A stretch of DNA of 64,000 nt from CBDDKZ01 sp965230415. Lineage in GTDB: Bacteria; Bacteroidota; Bacteroidia; Cytophagales; JAAEPT01. The stretch covers positions 1,674,001 through 1,738,000 of the forward strand of contig CBDDKZ010000005.1 of assembly GCA_965230415.1 (NCBI GenBank), read 5' to 3'. Below, piece by piece: positions 15,643 to 24,842 of the stretch (within the stretch, counting starts at the first letter, position 1; the number at the start of each line of letters is the position of its first letter). The notes below the pieces were generated by a model. That model saw only the letters and a list, made by a program, of their open reading frames with translations, had not been told where the DNA came from and did no database searches. Position numbers and translations under genes: made by a program.

Positions 15643-18633
15643 TTAAAATACATATGATAAGCTAAGAGAGAATTTTCGTCCTCGTCTAAAGCGTCTGAAA
15701 ATATACTCCTGTTCCTGGATTCTTTTGTAATCACCATTGTTGTTATTAGCAAATTCATATACCCATTTGGTTTCAGGGTTAAGAATATTGCGAATACGAA
15801 CACGAACAGAAAATCTTTTGCCTAACTTTTGCTGTAGGTTAAAGTCTAAAACTGGTCTAGGCTTTTCATAAATGTTAGGCGTTCCACCTTGTTGCACACG
15901 AACAATACGCTCACCAAATACATTGAAAGTAAAGTTGGCACTTAAACCGATACTATCGTTATCATATTCAAATATGGCATTGGCTATGTAGGGCGACTGA
16001 CCATAAAGTGGTCGTGTATCTTCATGGTGAATATCTGTTGCAAGAATAACGTCTAATTCATCCTGCTGTATTTGAGTGAAGGACGCCACCAAAGAAGCAT
16101 TTACTCCCAGTTTGAAGTTTTCGAATGCTGGAGCTATAAAACCAAGTGTCTTTCTGAACTCGATTTCAGTACCATACATGAAAGCACTTTCCACATTTCG
16201 ATATTCATACTCTGTTTGTGATTCAGCAACCGATCCAAGTTCGATCGGATTTTGAAAAGTCTTGAAAAATCCTGCTATAGAAAATAGTTCTTTACTATTT
16301 GGATAATACTCGGTACGAATATCGAAGTTATTGATTAAGGTTCTGTCCAGGTCCGGATTACCTTTTACTACCACTCCGGAAGTATAATCTTCAACAGCAA
16401 AAGGAGCTAACTCTCTAAAGTTAGGACGACCCAGTGTCCTGTTATATGATAAACGTAATTTGATGTCCTTTTTTACGGTTTTATTGGAATCTATTTCCAC
16501 TTTCTTTGCATCCCAAATCTTATATACAAAATTGACTGATGGAAGTGGGTCTACGGTAAAAATGGATGCTTCTTCTACCGACTCATCGTCACTGATAGCA
16601 CTAATATTTGTAGCTTCAACACGTATACCTCCAATGAAATCTACTTTTTTGAGTACGGGAATTTCTGTCATGGCATAAGAGCCTATCACACTTTGGAATC
16701 CTGTGTATTGGTTTTTGGCAAATGTGTTGTTGGCTAAACCAGCGCCTATTTCACCATCTGCCGTTACCCCAATATTGTCCGGATGTAAAAAGTCTTCTGA
16801 ATTACCATTATATACCGAATTGGAATTAGGAATATAATCTATTCGTTTTTCTGTAAAATCTCTGGTCTTCAAAACAGTACTCGCACCTATTTTAATTTTA
16901 CCAAAAGCTTCTTTTCGTTTGTATTTCGATGTGGTGTCTTCCTTTTCGAGAATGAAAGTAAGGTCATATTTACCATCATAATCGATCTCTTTCATGAAGC
17001 GAGAATAACGTGCAGGTCGGTTATAGATAGGGCTAAAGTTAAACGCTCGGGAACCGTCACCGTTTACCACATAGTCGTCTGTCCAAAAACGTAAGTCGGG
17101 CTCATCTTGTCTGGCAAAAGTTACCGCCTGTTTCCATTCAAATCTACCCTTCGATTTTGTGATGGGCAGTGTATCGATGCTATGATCTCCGTAGAGCTGA
17201 AGTGCATTGATAGACCTGAATTGATAACTTAAAGTCTGGTTTCTGAAAACAATAGAAGGGTCTTCTATAAATGTACCTTCTGCTATGGATGCCCCTGTCT
17301 GGCCACTGTGATTTCTCAGGTAGTTAAAGCCAATTTTATTATCATCATTTAATTTTAGTGTGGCGTCAAAAACAGTTCCTACCAATACGTAGTCGCTGCT
17401 TTTGGTTTCTTTTAACTTGCGATCGAAATTCAAACTGTCTTTACCGGTAACAATTCCTGTTAGTTTATAGGTACCAATATCACCTTCGGTATAATGATTA
17501 AATGATCTTCTGTAACTCAAACCAGCAAAAAACCCGAAAGTGCGGTGCTTAAGATTTGCTGTATCCTTTTTTGTCTTAATAGGAAATTTGTTTCCGGTAG
17601 TGATTGTGAGGTTATGATCCATTAATGAATTCCCTGAAACTGGTGTCATTGTTGAATTTAGGCTCTCTACCAAATCATTGTATTCTTGTGCATTTTCGTC
17701 TGAGGCCAGTGCATAAGCCAAATCGGGAAAGGGGGCAGTACCATTCACATCATTTTCTATAGCCCGATCCACATTATCCGGGATGGCTCTTGTGCCGTCA
17801 TCGAAACCCAACCAGTCGTTATTACCTCCTTCATAAGTCAGGTATTTGTCGTTGAAACTCGTTTGAGGGTTGTAGGTCCCTCCAAGGCTCACCTTCACAT
17901 AAAAAGAATCTGGATACTCTTTAGTACGGATGTCAATCAGACCACCGGCGAAATCACCCGGAAGATCAGGAGAAAATGTTTTAATAATTTTAAGACTGCG
18001 CACAAATGCACTGGGGAAGAGGTCCAGTTGTACGGAGTTTGTATTTGGGTCAAGACCTGGTATTTCGGAACCATTTAATGTTGTTTTACTGTAGCGATCA
18101 CTTAAACCACGGACATAAACATATTTGCCACCCACCACTGTCACACCAGAAGCACGTTTGGCCACATCCGCAACTTTACTGTCTCCTTTTTTAGACATCT
18201 CCTTGCTCGATACTACTTCTACCACCTTGGTTTCCTTTTTTACTTCTTCAACCGCAGCGGCTTCATCTTCTTTCTGGACATGTAGCTTAATTACCGTTTT
18301 GTGCCCTGTTTCGATCTTTGCCTCTCCCAGCTGGATATCCACTTTTGTATCCTGACCGGCGTTTACGACTACATTCTCAATTTTCTTTGTCCAGGTACGA
18401 CGATAAGTACACACTATTGTGTAAGATCCGGGAGCAACATTTTCCAGTTTATAGATACCACCTTTTGCATAAGCACCGTATGCTGTACCATCTAAATATA
18501 CTTTGGCATAAGACAGTGAATCGCCGGTTTCCGCATTAGTCACCAGTCCTGAAACAGAACCATTTTGGCCTTTTAGTGTAAAACATAGGAAACAAAGGGT
18601 TAGTGTAGTTGCTGTTACCAGAAATTTTTTCAT
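15643..18633 (-). CDS. TonB-dependent outer-membrane receptor
   Basis: About 996 residues from Met at 18633, which starts a good signal peptide (MKKFLVTATTLTLCFLCF); an upstream Met at 18666 is less likely. Then a carboxypeptidase-regulatory-like domain (SVSGLVTNAETGDSLSYAKV), a Lys/Glu-rich hinge, the plug (GVTVVGGKYVYVRGLSDRYS, LKIIKTFSPDLPGDFAGGLI) and a long barrel ending in the aromatic strand SLSLSYVF. Imports an unknown large substrate using force from TonB. No SusD partner is adjacent, so a glycan-type SusCD system is not indicated. First gene of a seven-gene operon with its own ExbB, two ExbD and TonB. Confidence 0.92.
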   Translation of the reverse strand: MKKFLVTATTLTLCFLCFTLKGQNGSVSGLVTNAETGDSLSYAKVYLDGTAYGAYAKGGIYKLENVAPGSYTIVCTYRRTWTKKIENVVVNAGQDTKVDIQLGEAKIETGHKTVIKLHVQKEDEAAAVEEVKKETKVVEVVSSKEMSKKGDSKVADVAKRASGVTVVGGKYVYVRGLSDRYSKTTLNGSEIPGLDPNTNSVQLDLFPSAFVRSLKIIKTFSPDLPGDFAGGLIDIRTKEYPDSFYVKVSLGGTYNPQTSFNDKYLTYEGGNNDWLGFDDGTRAIPDNVDRAIENDVNGTAPFPDLAYALASDENAQEYNDLVESLNSTMTPVSGNSLMDHNLTITTGNKFPIKTKKDTANLKHRTFGFFAGLSYRRSFNHYTEGDIGTYKLTGIVTGKDSLNFDRKLKETKSSDYVLVGTVFDATLKLNDDNKIGFNYLRNHSGQTGASIAEGTFIEDPSIVFRNQTLSYQFRSINALQLYGDHSIDTLPITKSKGRFEWKQAVTFARQDEPDLRFWTDDYVVNGDGSRAFNFSPIYNRPARYSRFMKEIDYDGKYDLTFILEKEDTTSKYKRKEAFGKIKIGASTVLKTRDFTEKRIDYIPNSNSVYNGNSEDFLHPDNIGVTADGEIGAGLANNTFAKNQYTGFQSVIGSYAMTEIPVLKKVDFIGGIRVEATNISAISDDESVEEASIFTVDPLPSVNFVYKIWDAKKVEIDSNKTVKKDIKLRLSYNRTLGRPNFRELAPFAVEDYTSGVVVKGNPDLDRTLINNFDIRTEYYPNSKELFSIAGFFKTFQNPIELGSVAESQTEYEYRNVESAFMYGTEIEFRKTLGFIAPAFENFKLGVNASLVASFTQIQQDELDVILATDIHHEDTRPLYGQSPYIANAIFEYDNDSIGLSANFTFNVFGERIVRVQQGGTPNIYEKPRPVLDFNLQQKLGKRFSVRVRIRNILNPETKWVYEFANNNNGDYKRIQEQEYIFRRFRRGRKFSLSLSYVF

Positions 18634-19101
18634 CGCGTATGGCAGTACATTCATTATGTGCTGCAAAATTCAGATTGTAGTCTTATAGCTTCCTCAGATA
18701 ACTGTTAACATTGTGTTAATTTTTTCGTTCTAATGTTAATTTTGTGTTTCTATTGAGTGACTATTTATTTAATAAAAAGTTACTAAATGTGCTTTTTTGA
18801 ACTGAAAGCGCTAATAATCCCTGCTTTTCTATATAAATCGTTAATTAATTGTTATGTCTTCTTGCGAGTATTACGTTTTCGTTTATCAATTATTAACAGC
18901 CTCTGATTGAAATAATTGAACGCTGAACCCAAGTAGTATTCCTGTTTTGGAATAAACAGGCATTTTTTGAGCAATATATTTCATAAAATACACATTTGGA
19001 GGTTACAATTCTTCTACTGAAATCAAGTACTAGCAAAACAACTATAAATTAAATCGCAAGATGACTCAAATCTCGATTTAAAGAACTTTTAATAGAAAAG
19101 T
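18634..19101. other. Divergent intergenic region (receptor operon and lipoprotein gene)
   Basis: No gene seen. AT-rich, carrying promoters for both directions. On the plus strand TAATTTTG at 18737-18744 fits the -7 consensus, with TTG at 18711-18713 spaced 23 nt away, which is marginal. Confidence 0.5.
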
Positions 19102-20097
19102 ATGAAAAAAAGAACACTCTTAACCCATGTACTAATAATTGCGGTTTCGTGGACCATATTATTAGTAGGATGCAAATCTGATCGCATCGATCCCAATAAA
19201 CAAAATCAGCAGGAAAATCCAGTGGACAATAACGATCCTGATGATTCTTCGGTAAATACAAGTGATCCGGAATTTTCCATTGGAAAGATTAATGAAGTTA
19301 AGGAAAATCTACAAACGGCAAGCAGTACCATAAGCGTTTCCAATAGTAATGACCTTCCAATTGAAACGGAGCAGGGAACAGCAATTTATGCCTACGATTA
19401 TCTCTTCGAAGATTTGAATGGTAACCCGGTGTCTTACCCTATTGACATTACCATCGACGAGGCCTATACGCCCAGAGACATGATTTTAAAGAATATGCCA
19501 ACAGTATCTAATGGAAAATTGCTTGTTTCCGGAGGAGAATTTGAAATACGCGCCTCTAAGGATGGACAGGAATTGAGGCTGAAAGAATGGTCGGCCCTGA
19601 AAATTAACGTTCCTGCCGACAATCCGGATCCCCAAATGGAATTATTTGTTGGAAACAGGCCTTCTGACGATGTATTTAATTGGGAACCTGTTACCCCTGG
19701 TATCGACACCAACAGCAACTATTTCCTGGGAGTATTAAACGATAACTATAATCTTTCCATTTCAGATCTTGGTTACATAAATTGTGATTATTATGCCAAT
19801 TACGATCCAAATACCCTGACAACTGTTAGTTTTGCCAATGTACTCGACCCTAATAATGAATTCACCTACAACAACATTTATATTCCTGAAATCAACTCAT
19901 TGGTAAGTGCTTTTGATGGCAAAACCGGAAATGTTCCTATAGGCACAAAGGCAAAAGCATTTTGTATGGCTGTTGATTCGAAAGGAGAAATATTCGCCTA
20001 TCAAGAAGATTTCACTATTACAGAAAACCATATTATAGTAGTTGAATTAGAGCCTGTATCCTTAGAGGAACTGGAAGCCCTTTTAAACGAGCTCTAG
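19102..20097 (+). CDS. Lipoprotein of unknown function
   Basis: 331 residues with a lipoprotein signal ending in LLVGC, then a polar Asn/Asp/Pro-rich linker (about 25-60) and a beta-rich domain. Visible stretches such as YAYDYLFEDLNGNPVSYPID and FVGNRPSDDVFNWEPVTPG recall Bacteroidota surface lipoproteins that bind or carry beta-sandwich folds, but I cannot name the family. The next gene starts 12 bp downstream, so the two probably form one unit; the neighbour looks like an outer-membrane barrel. Confidence 0.75.
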   Translation: MKKRTLLTHVLIIAVSWTILLVGCKSDRIDPNKQNQQENPVDNNDPDDSSVNTSDPEFSIGKINEVKENLQTASSTISVSNSNDLPIETEQGTAIYAYDYLFEDLNGNPVSYPIDITIDEAYTPRDMILKNMPTVSNGKLLVSGGEFEIRASKDGQELRLKEWSALKINVPADNPDPQMELFVGNRPSDDVFNWEPVTPGIDTNSNYFLGVLNDNYNLSISDLGYINCDYYANYDPNTLTTVSFANVLDPNNEFTYNNIYIPEINSLVSAFDGKTGNVPIGTKAKAFCMAVDSKGEIFAYQEDFTITENHIIVVELEPVSLEELEALLNEL

Positions 20098-20109
20098 GGC
20101 TTGCTACTA

Positions 20110-20643
20110 ATGTATATCGTTAAAAAGTGCTATTTATCGTTCATACTCTGTTTCTTTCAGGGAATTGCATATATATACGCTCAGACAGGCCCAAATGTGG
20201 GTTTGTCAGGGCATTATAATCTGGCTACTCAAGGTTTGGGCTGTGGAGTACGGTTGGCAATACCTTTATTTCCACGTGGTAGTTTAGTTCCTAATTTACA
20301 CTATTATCCCTCAGGCAATCAAGTACATGAAATGTACAGCGGCATACAGCTACAATATGTATTTTTAAGAAACAATGCCATGGATTTTTACCTGGCAGCT
20401 GGTGCCGCTTATAATAACTGGTTAAACGCCGAAGAATTTGAAAATGAGATCGCAAAAAACAAGCAATTTATTCCTGAATGCAGCCTGGGCACTATTATTA
20501 ATGTTGGTTGTTTGAAACCATTCATTGAAGGAAAATATCATTTTAGGTGGAACGAAGGAGAAATTGCGGCCGGAATTTTTTTAGACCTGAGGTGCCTGAG
20601 CAACAAGAGAGGCAAAGCATACATTTGTCCCACTTACTTATAA
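20110..20643 (+). CDS. Putative outer-membrane beta-barrel protein
   Basis: About 177 residues. Signal peptide (CYLSFILCFFQGIAYIYAQ), then alternating strands with aromatic girdle residues (GPNVGLSGHYNLATQGLGCG, MDFYLAAGAAYNNWL, KPFIEGKYHFRWNEGEIAAG), typical of small Bacteroidota barrel proteins. The frame is open to 20101, but ATG at 20110 is the better start. Follows the lipoprotein gene closely; followed by a strong terminator. Confidence 0.65.
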   Translation: MYIVKKCYLSFILCFFQGIAYIYAQTGPNVGLSGHYNLATQGLGCGVRLAIPLFPRGSLVPNLHYYPSGNQVHEMYSGIQLQYVFLRNNAMDFYLAAGAAYNNWLNAEEFENEIAKNKQFIPECSLGTIINVGCLKPFIEGKYHFRWNEGEIAAGIFLDLRCLSNKRGKAYICPTYL

Positions 20644-20667
20644 TATAAAATCACCAATTAACTCCCT

Positions 20668-20722
20668 CACCCGATCAGGTATAGAGAAGCCCCTATTAAA
20701 CTATACCTGAATCGGGTGTTTT
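20668..20722 (+). terminator. Long hairpin terminator
   Basis: CACCCGATCAGGTATAG (20668-20684) pairs with 20701-20718 with a single one-base bulge, followed by TTTTAAATTTT. The arms belong to the ACC(T/C)GAATC(A/G)GGT family also seen at 24.2, 54.6 and 60.2 kb. Confidence 0.8.
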
Positions 20723-20737
20723 AAATTTTCAACGGTT

Positions 20738-20745
20738 TATCTTTG
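20738..20745 (+). promoter_or_regulatory. -7 promoter box for the MFS transporter gene
   Basis: TATCTTTG matches TAnnTTTG, 80 nt before the start of the transporter gene. A matching -33 TTTG is not obvious. Confidence 0.45.
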
Positions 20746-20825
20746 CATTCCTGTCGATTAGCTGTTTATTCGGTGATTAATAAACTCTGAAACCAACACC
20801 TTGTTACTTTCAAAAATGCTGAAGC

Positions 20826-22058
20826 ATGAAACAAAGACAAAACTATGCCATTGCCTTTATTTTTCTAACGGTTTTCATAGATGTTGTGGGTTTTGGAATA
20901 ATCATTCCTGTGATCCCGAAGTTACTCGAAAACCTACTGGGCATTTCAGTTGTTGAAGCTTCCACACGTGGAGGTTGGCTCATGTTTGCTTATGCCCTCA
21001 CACATTTTATTTCCGCTCCGGTATTGGGTGAATTTAGCGATCGATTTGGCAGAAGGCCTGTCTTGATGGTGAGTCTGGCCGGGCTTTCGGCAGACTATTT
21101 ATTGCATGCTTATGCGCCCACATTTTACTGGCTGTTAATTGGCAGAATTTTAGCGGGAATGTGTGGAGCTAGCTACACGGTCGCCAACGCCTATATTGCC
21201 GATATAAGTACCAGAGAGAACAAAGCCCGCAATTTTGGAATTATAGGTGCAGCATTTGGTTTAGGGTTTATAATAGGGCCGGCAATTGGTAGTACACTTT
21301 CCGCTTATTGGGGCATTCGCAGTCCGTTTATTGTGGCTGCTATTTTTACTTTCATGAATTTAATATTCGGAATTTTCGTCTTACCAGAGTCCCTGGACAA
21401 AAGTAAGCGCCGTAAAATGAATTTGAAGTCTGCATTACCTATCAATACCCTACGCAAGTTATGGCACTACCCACATATTGGCCTACTACTCTTCGGGTTA
21501 TTTTTATCACACATTGGCAGCTATGCCGTACAATCTACCTGGTCATTTTTTACGATGTATCGATTTGGCTGGGAAGAAAAAGAGGTGGGTTACTCCCTGA
21601 GCCTGGCAGGTGTTGTCGTTGCTATCGCTCAAGCGGTATTGGTGAAACAAGTTGTCAAACGCTTTGGTGAGCAAAAATCGGTAATTTTTGGTTTTTTGTT
21701 AATGATTGGTGGGCTCATCGCGTTCGCTCTGGTGCCGACCGGTACGCTATTGCTCATTGTATTAATCCCTTACTGTATGAGTGGCATTTACACGCCTCCT
21801 TTGCAAAGTATTATTTCCAATAGGATTGCCGATGACAGACAAGGTGAACTTCAAGGGACACTAACAAGCCTGATGAGCCTGGCAGCAATCGGTGGCCCCC
21901 CGGTAATGACCGGCATTTTCAGGTATTTCTCAAGTGAAACAGCACCAATACATTTGCCTGGTGCCGCATTTGTGCTGGCAGCACTCGTCAGTATTATTGC
22001 ACTATTATTAATCATCAGAACATTTGTGAAAATTGATCAACATCCGGTAGATTTGTAG
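20826..22058 (+). CDS. MFS transporter, TCR/Tet-type multidrug exporter
   Basis: 410 residues with 12 predicted membrane helices. Helix 1 has DVVGFGIIIPVIPKLLENL, motif A of the drug:H+ antiporter family is GEFSDRFGRRPVLM, and LIGRILAGMCGASYTVANAY matches helix 4 of TCR/Tet pumps. It should export a small compound in exchange for protons; a tetracycline substrate should not be assumed, since many family members are uncharacterised. The YcxB-like gene follows 2 bp later. A TetR-type regulator is encoded nearby on the opposite strand but not divergently. Confidence 0.85.
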   Translation: MKQRQNYAIAFIFLTVFIDVVGFGIIIPVIPKLLENLLGISVVEASTRGGWLMFAYALTHFISAPVLGEFSDRFGRRPVLMVSLAGLSADYLLHAYAPTFYWLLIGRILAGMCGASYTVANAYIADISTRENKARNFGIIGAAFGLGFIIGPAIGSTLSAYWGIRSPFIVAAIFTFMNLIFGIFVLPESLDKSKRRKMNLKSALPINTLRKLWHYPHIGLLLFGLFLSHIGSYAVQSTWSFFTMYRFGWEEKEVGYSLSLAGVVVAIAQAVLVKQVVKRFGEQKSVIFGFLLMIGGLIAFALVPTGTLLLIVLIPYCMSGIYTPPLQSIISNRIADDRQGELQGTLTSLMSLAAIGGPPVMTGIFRYFSSETAPIHLPGAAFVLAALVSIIALLLIIRTFVKIDQHPVDL

Positions 22059-22060
22059 CC

Positions 22061-22597
22061 ATGACATTCGAAATTACATTTGATTTTGACATTAAGGACT
22101 GGGAAGCCTTTCAACGTCTGCATATGAGTCAGTCCAAACAGTTCCGCCGCACTAAGCTGATTATGATTTTACTTCCTCCTGTTCTTTTTAGTACGATGCT
22201 ATTAATAGGATATTGGAAAAGCGGTGTTGTTAATCCTGTGAGTGTTTTCTTTTTCGCCTTCTTTGCTATTATTTGGATACTATTTTACCCAAAGCGCTTA
22301 CTATCTCAAACCATTATACGAGCTCGAAAAATGCTCGAAAAACATGGTAAAATGAGTTTTATGGGCCTGCACAAAATTCGTTTTAATGAAAAAGGCGTTT
22401 CGTTCACCAATCCCGAATCAAATTATAGCGTAATGTGGGGCGATCTTTCCCATGTAATACATACTAAAGAGCACTACTTCCTTTACAACTCACCCGCTTC
22501 CGCCATTATTATTCCAAAGAAAAAAATTAAAAGCCAATTGGAAGATTTTGAAACGCTTGTTGGCAAGAAGTTTAAGTCTATTTTAGAAAAGAATTAA
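22061..22597 (+). CDS. YcxB-like membrane protein
   Basis: 178 residues. Two membrane helices (LIMILLPPVLFSTMLLIGYW and PVSVFFFAFFAIIWILFYPK) separate an N-terminal strand region from a C-terminal domain (LHKIRFNEKGVSFTNPESNY, followed by VMWGDLSHVIHTKEHYFLYN), the YcxB-like pattern. Function unknown. Co-transcribed with the MFS gene (2-bp gap). Its stop codon overlaps by 4 bp the stop of the convergent TetR gene. Confidence 0.7.
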   Translation: MTFEITFDFDIKDWEAFQRLHMSQSKQFRRTKLIMILLPPVLFSTMLLIGYWKSGVVNPVSVFFFAFFAIIWILFYPKRLLSQTIIRARKMLEKHGKMSFMGLHKIRFNEKGVSFTNPESNYSVMWGDLSHVIHTKEHYFLYNSPASAIIIPKKKIKSQLEDFETLVGKKFKSILEKN

Positions 22598-23214
22598 ATA
22601 CTTTCCATGAATGACTCATATTCCTCACGCGCATCTAAGGTGAGGAACTTTTCCAGTGGCCAGACACATAACTTTAAGTAGTGCTTCAATTTATCTTCAA
22701 ATTTTTGAATGCCCATAATTTCACTGTCCAGCATCCATGACGTATGCAATAACTGTGTCAACGCCGCTAATTTGTCAATTTCGTCCACCATTGTGTGAGA
22801 CTCAAATACATCGTTGAGCGCATAAACCTCAAATAACTCTTTAGATATGGCTTGCTCAAAAATAAGGTTTTCGCTGTACCTGGTTTTAATCTCAGGGTAA
22901 TTGGCTAATATCTCGAATAAGTTCAGGTAAAAGAATTTGTACTTGTTCTGTAACTTGAAAGTAGCGACTTTGGAGCGCAAAAAATAGAGTATCGAAATTT
23001 CTTCGAAATCCACTTCTTTAATTATATGAGCCATTTCGGCCAGATACCTTTCGAAAATATCAACTATCAATTGATTTTTCATGGGATAGTGGTAGGAAAA
23101 GCTGCCCGGACTGATGTTTAGTTCAGTGCAAATAGCCCTGGCCGTCACCTTCCTAAGACCCTTTGCATTATACATTTTCCTGGCGGTCTCTATGATATCA
23201 TCTTTTAAGCCCAT
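22594..23214 (-). CDS. TetR-family transcriptional regulator
   Basis: 206 residues. The N-terminal helix-turn-helix is clear (IIETARKMYNAKGLRKVTAR, then ELNISPGSFSYHYPMKNQLI). The C-terminal ligand and dimer domain is of the longer, divergent type in Bacteroidota with no recognisable ligand. It may control the adjacent transporter pair or its own gene; no operator could be singled out. Convergent with the YcxB-like gene, with overlapping stop codons. Confidence 0.85.
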   Translation of the reverse strand: MGLKDDIIETARKMYNAKGLRKVTARAICTELNISPGSFSYHYPMKNQLIVDIFERYLAEMAHIIKEVDFEEISILYFLRSKVATFKLQNKYKFFYLNLFEILANYPEIKTRYSENLIFEQAISKELFEVYALNDVFESHTMVDEIDKLAALTQLLHTSWMLDSEIMGIQKFEDKLKHYLKLCVWPLEKFLTLDAREEYESFMESI

Positions 23215-23249
23215 TATGCAAATATATCATTTCCGTACAATTGTACCAC

Positions 23250-23618
23250 TTATTCTTCGATAGCTGTAGATTGGCCGACAATTATTTGCCAACCGCGCTT
23301 CGTCAATTTCCAAACTCTTAAAAATTTATTTTTACCTTTAAAGGCTTCTCCATTAAAAAATCCTTCTATTTCCATTATAACAGACACGACCATTAAATCC
23401 GGATATATTTGTGTTTTGGGGTCGTGGTATTTAATGGTGTCTATTTTTACAATACCATTTTTATGAGCTTGAATATCATCATATTTACCTATAGTATGAC
23501 CGGTGTGCATTGTAAATATTAGTTCGTCGGCCAGCAGTTCATCAAGTACTTCCACATCGCCTTTTTTCATTGCTTCAACAAGCCGGAATTCTAATTCCTG
23601 TAGTTTATCAACGTCCAT
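23250..23618 (-). CDS. SnoaL/DUF4440-like (NTF2-fold) protein
   Basis: 122 residues with the cone-shaped NTF2 fold pattern: helix ELEFRLVEAMKKGDVEVLDE, then LLADELIFTMHTGHTIGKYD and closing strands KFLRVWKLTKRGWQIIVGQS. Members act as small enzymes or binding proteins; no catalytic residue can be assigned here. Its start overlaps the upstream gene by 11 bp. Confidence 0.75.
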   Translation of the reverse strand: MDVDKLQELEFRLVEAMKKGDVEVLDELLADELIFTMHTGHTIGKYDDIQAHKNGIVKIDTIKYHDPKTQIYPDLMVVSVIMEIEGFFNGEAFKGKNKFLRVWKLTKRGWQIIVGQSTAIEE

Positions 23619-24147
23619 TGTCTAATTCAAGTGAGTCTAATTGCTTTTCGTATTGTTTCATAGCATTACTTTCGTTTTCGCGATTGGTACTGCCATTTTC
23701 GGAATTTCCAAATGGTAAAGAGCGTGCAAAATAGACGATGCCTGCAAATATCCCAACAACCAATAGCCTAAGCGCATAATAACTCAGGCCGCGACCATTT
23801 CGTTCAACTTTCACAGCATCATTCAAAAATTGTTCATCTTCAGAATTAAAAGTTTCTTCAATGTAATTTCTGCTAAAATTTCTATACTCCGCTGTCTCAT
23901 GCAGGCCTCTTTCTTCTACTATTTCATAAGCGAGCGAGGTTAAAAAATAAATGGAAGGGTGATCTTCTGTCTCAATATAATGCTCTCGTTCCATATAAGC
24001 AATCAGCTTATCTTTATCACTTTCATCGCCGTCGGACCAGTTGACTAATTCGTCGCGATGTAATTGTTGATTTTTGGCATGATAAATCTTTGAAAGGTTC
24101 AGCAGCACCAGTTCCTCGTAATTTCGAGCCATCTTACTTAAATTCAT
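23608..24147 (-). CDS. Hypothetical protein with one membrane helix
   Basis: About 179 residues from Met at 24147 (Met at 24132 is also possible; the frame is open to 24183). A soluble N-terminal part of about 130 residues (YEELVLLNLSKIYHAKNQQL) is followed by one membrane helix (YALRLLVVGIFAGIVYFARS) and a short charged tail. No family recognised. It lies in a minus-strand run below the ECF sigma factor and its membrane partner, so it may belong to that operon, though a hairpin separates them. Confidence 0.6.
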   Translation of the reverse strand: MNLSKMARNYEELVLLNLSKIYHAKNQQLHRDELVNWSDGDESDKDKLIAYMEREHYIETEDHPSIYFLTSLAYEIVEERGLHETAEYRNFSRNYIEETFNSEDEQFLNDAVKVERNGRGLSYYALRLLVVGIFAGIVYFARSLPFGNSENGSTNRENESNAMKQYEKQLDSLELDNGR

Positions 24148-24177
24148 TGGAACTAATATATCAATTGTTAGGATAAA

Positions 24178-24196
24178 ATGCACCTGGTTCAGGTGC
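24178..24196. terminator. Small palindrome at the end of the sigma-factor partner gene
   Basis: GCACCTG-GTT-CAGGTGC: seven-base arms, three-base loop. On the minus strand it is followed by ATTTTAT, and the upstream gene's stop codon lies inside it. Same arm sequence as the palindromes at 54.6 and 60.2 kb; a weak terminator or attenuator. Confidence 0.5.
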
Positions 24197-24842
24197 CAAG
24201 CTCTTTGAGTATCATGAGCGATTCTTCAATTTGGGAACCATTTCCTTTTAATAAGCCTTTCATCCACTTTTTACCCGCATTCTCCGGCACCAACTTTTTG
24301 CTTGCCCAAAAAGCCAATGGGATCATCACAACAAAAGTTATTGCCAGTTGCACCATCAGCCAGATTGGTGATACATACACTAACAAATCAAGCCCAAAAA
24401 GCAGTTTTCCCAACACAAAAATAAAGGGCAAATGCAGAGGAAATGCCCAAGTGGCGAAACGGAACGCATTGATTATCGATGTACGAACTTTTAACAACTG
24501 CTGCTGCAATTTTGAAGTGGGTGCATTGTAATCTACTGCCCGCAAAGTTTTTAATTCATCCATCGCTGTGTAAGCAAACGCCAGGCTCCATATTGCAAGC
24601 AGGAAACCAGAAACGCATAAATGTATTTCCCTAAAATGTGCAGTTGCAAACCACAGCGAATAACATCCGAACACCATGTAAAAACTCATTTTAAGTACCT
24701 TTAAACGCGTTAACCGGCTCATTTTTGTACCAATGCGGTCAGTTCTCAGCATTTGTGTGAGCTTTTCGGCTTGTAGATTTACTTTTTGGTAATTTGACTC
24801 GGTTTGCTTCCAAACCTGTACAACTTCTTCTATGTTTTTCAT
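24189..24842 (-). CDS. Membrane protein paired with ECF sigma factor (possible anti-sigma)
   Basis: 217 residues: an N-terminal cytoplasmic helical segment (IEEVVQVWKQTESNYQKVNL) and about four membrane helices (MSFYMVFGCYSLWFATAHF, ICVSG-type helix, WAFPLHLPFIFVLGKLLFG, IWLMVQLAITFVVMIPLAFW). There is no zinc anti-sigma motif. Its start overlaps the sigma-factor stop by 4 bp, so they are translationally coupled. By position it may restrain the sigma factor; the N-terminal cytoplasmic segment would be the contact site. This is inference. Confidence 0.65.
   Translation of the reverse strand: MKNIEEVVQVWKQTESNYQKVNLQAEKLTQMLRTDRIGTKMSRLTRLKVLKMSFYMVFGCYSLWFATAHFREIHLCVSGFLLAIWSLAFAYTAMDELKTLRAVDYNAPTSKLQQQLLKVRTSIINAFRFATWAFPLHLPFIFVLGKLLFGLDLLVYVSPIWLMVQLAITFVVMIPLAFWASKKLVPENAGKKWMKGLLKGNGSQIEESLMILKELGT

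Noticed and set aside
20826..22058. Calling the MFS gene a tetracycline resistance determinant
   Set aside because: Family membership is clear, but drug specificity cannot be read from the sequence, and the TetR gene is not divergent from it.
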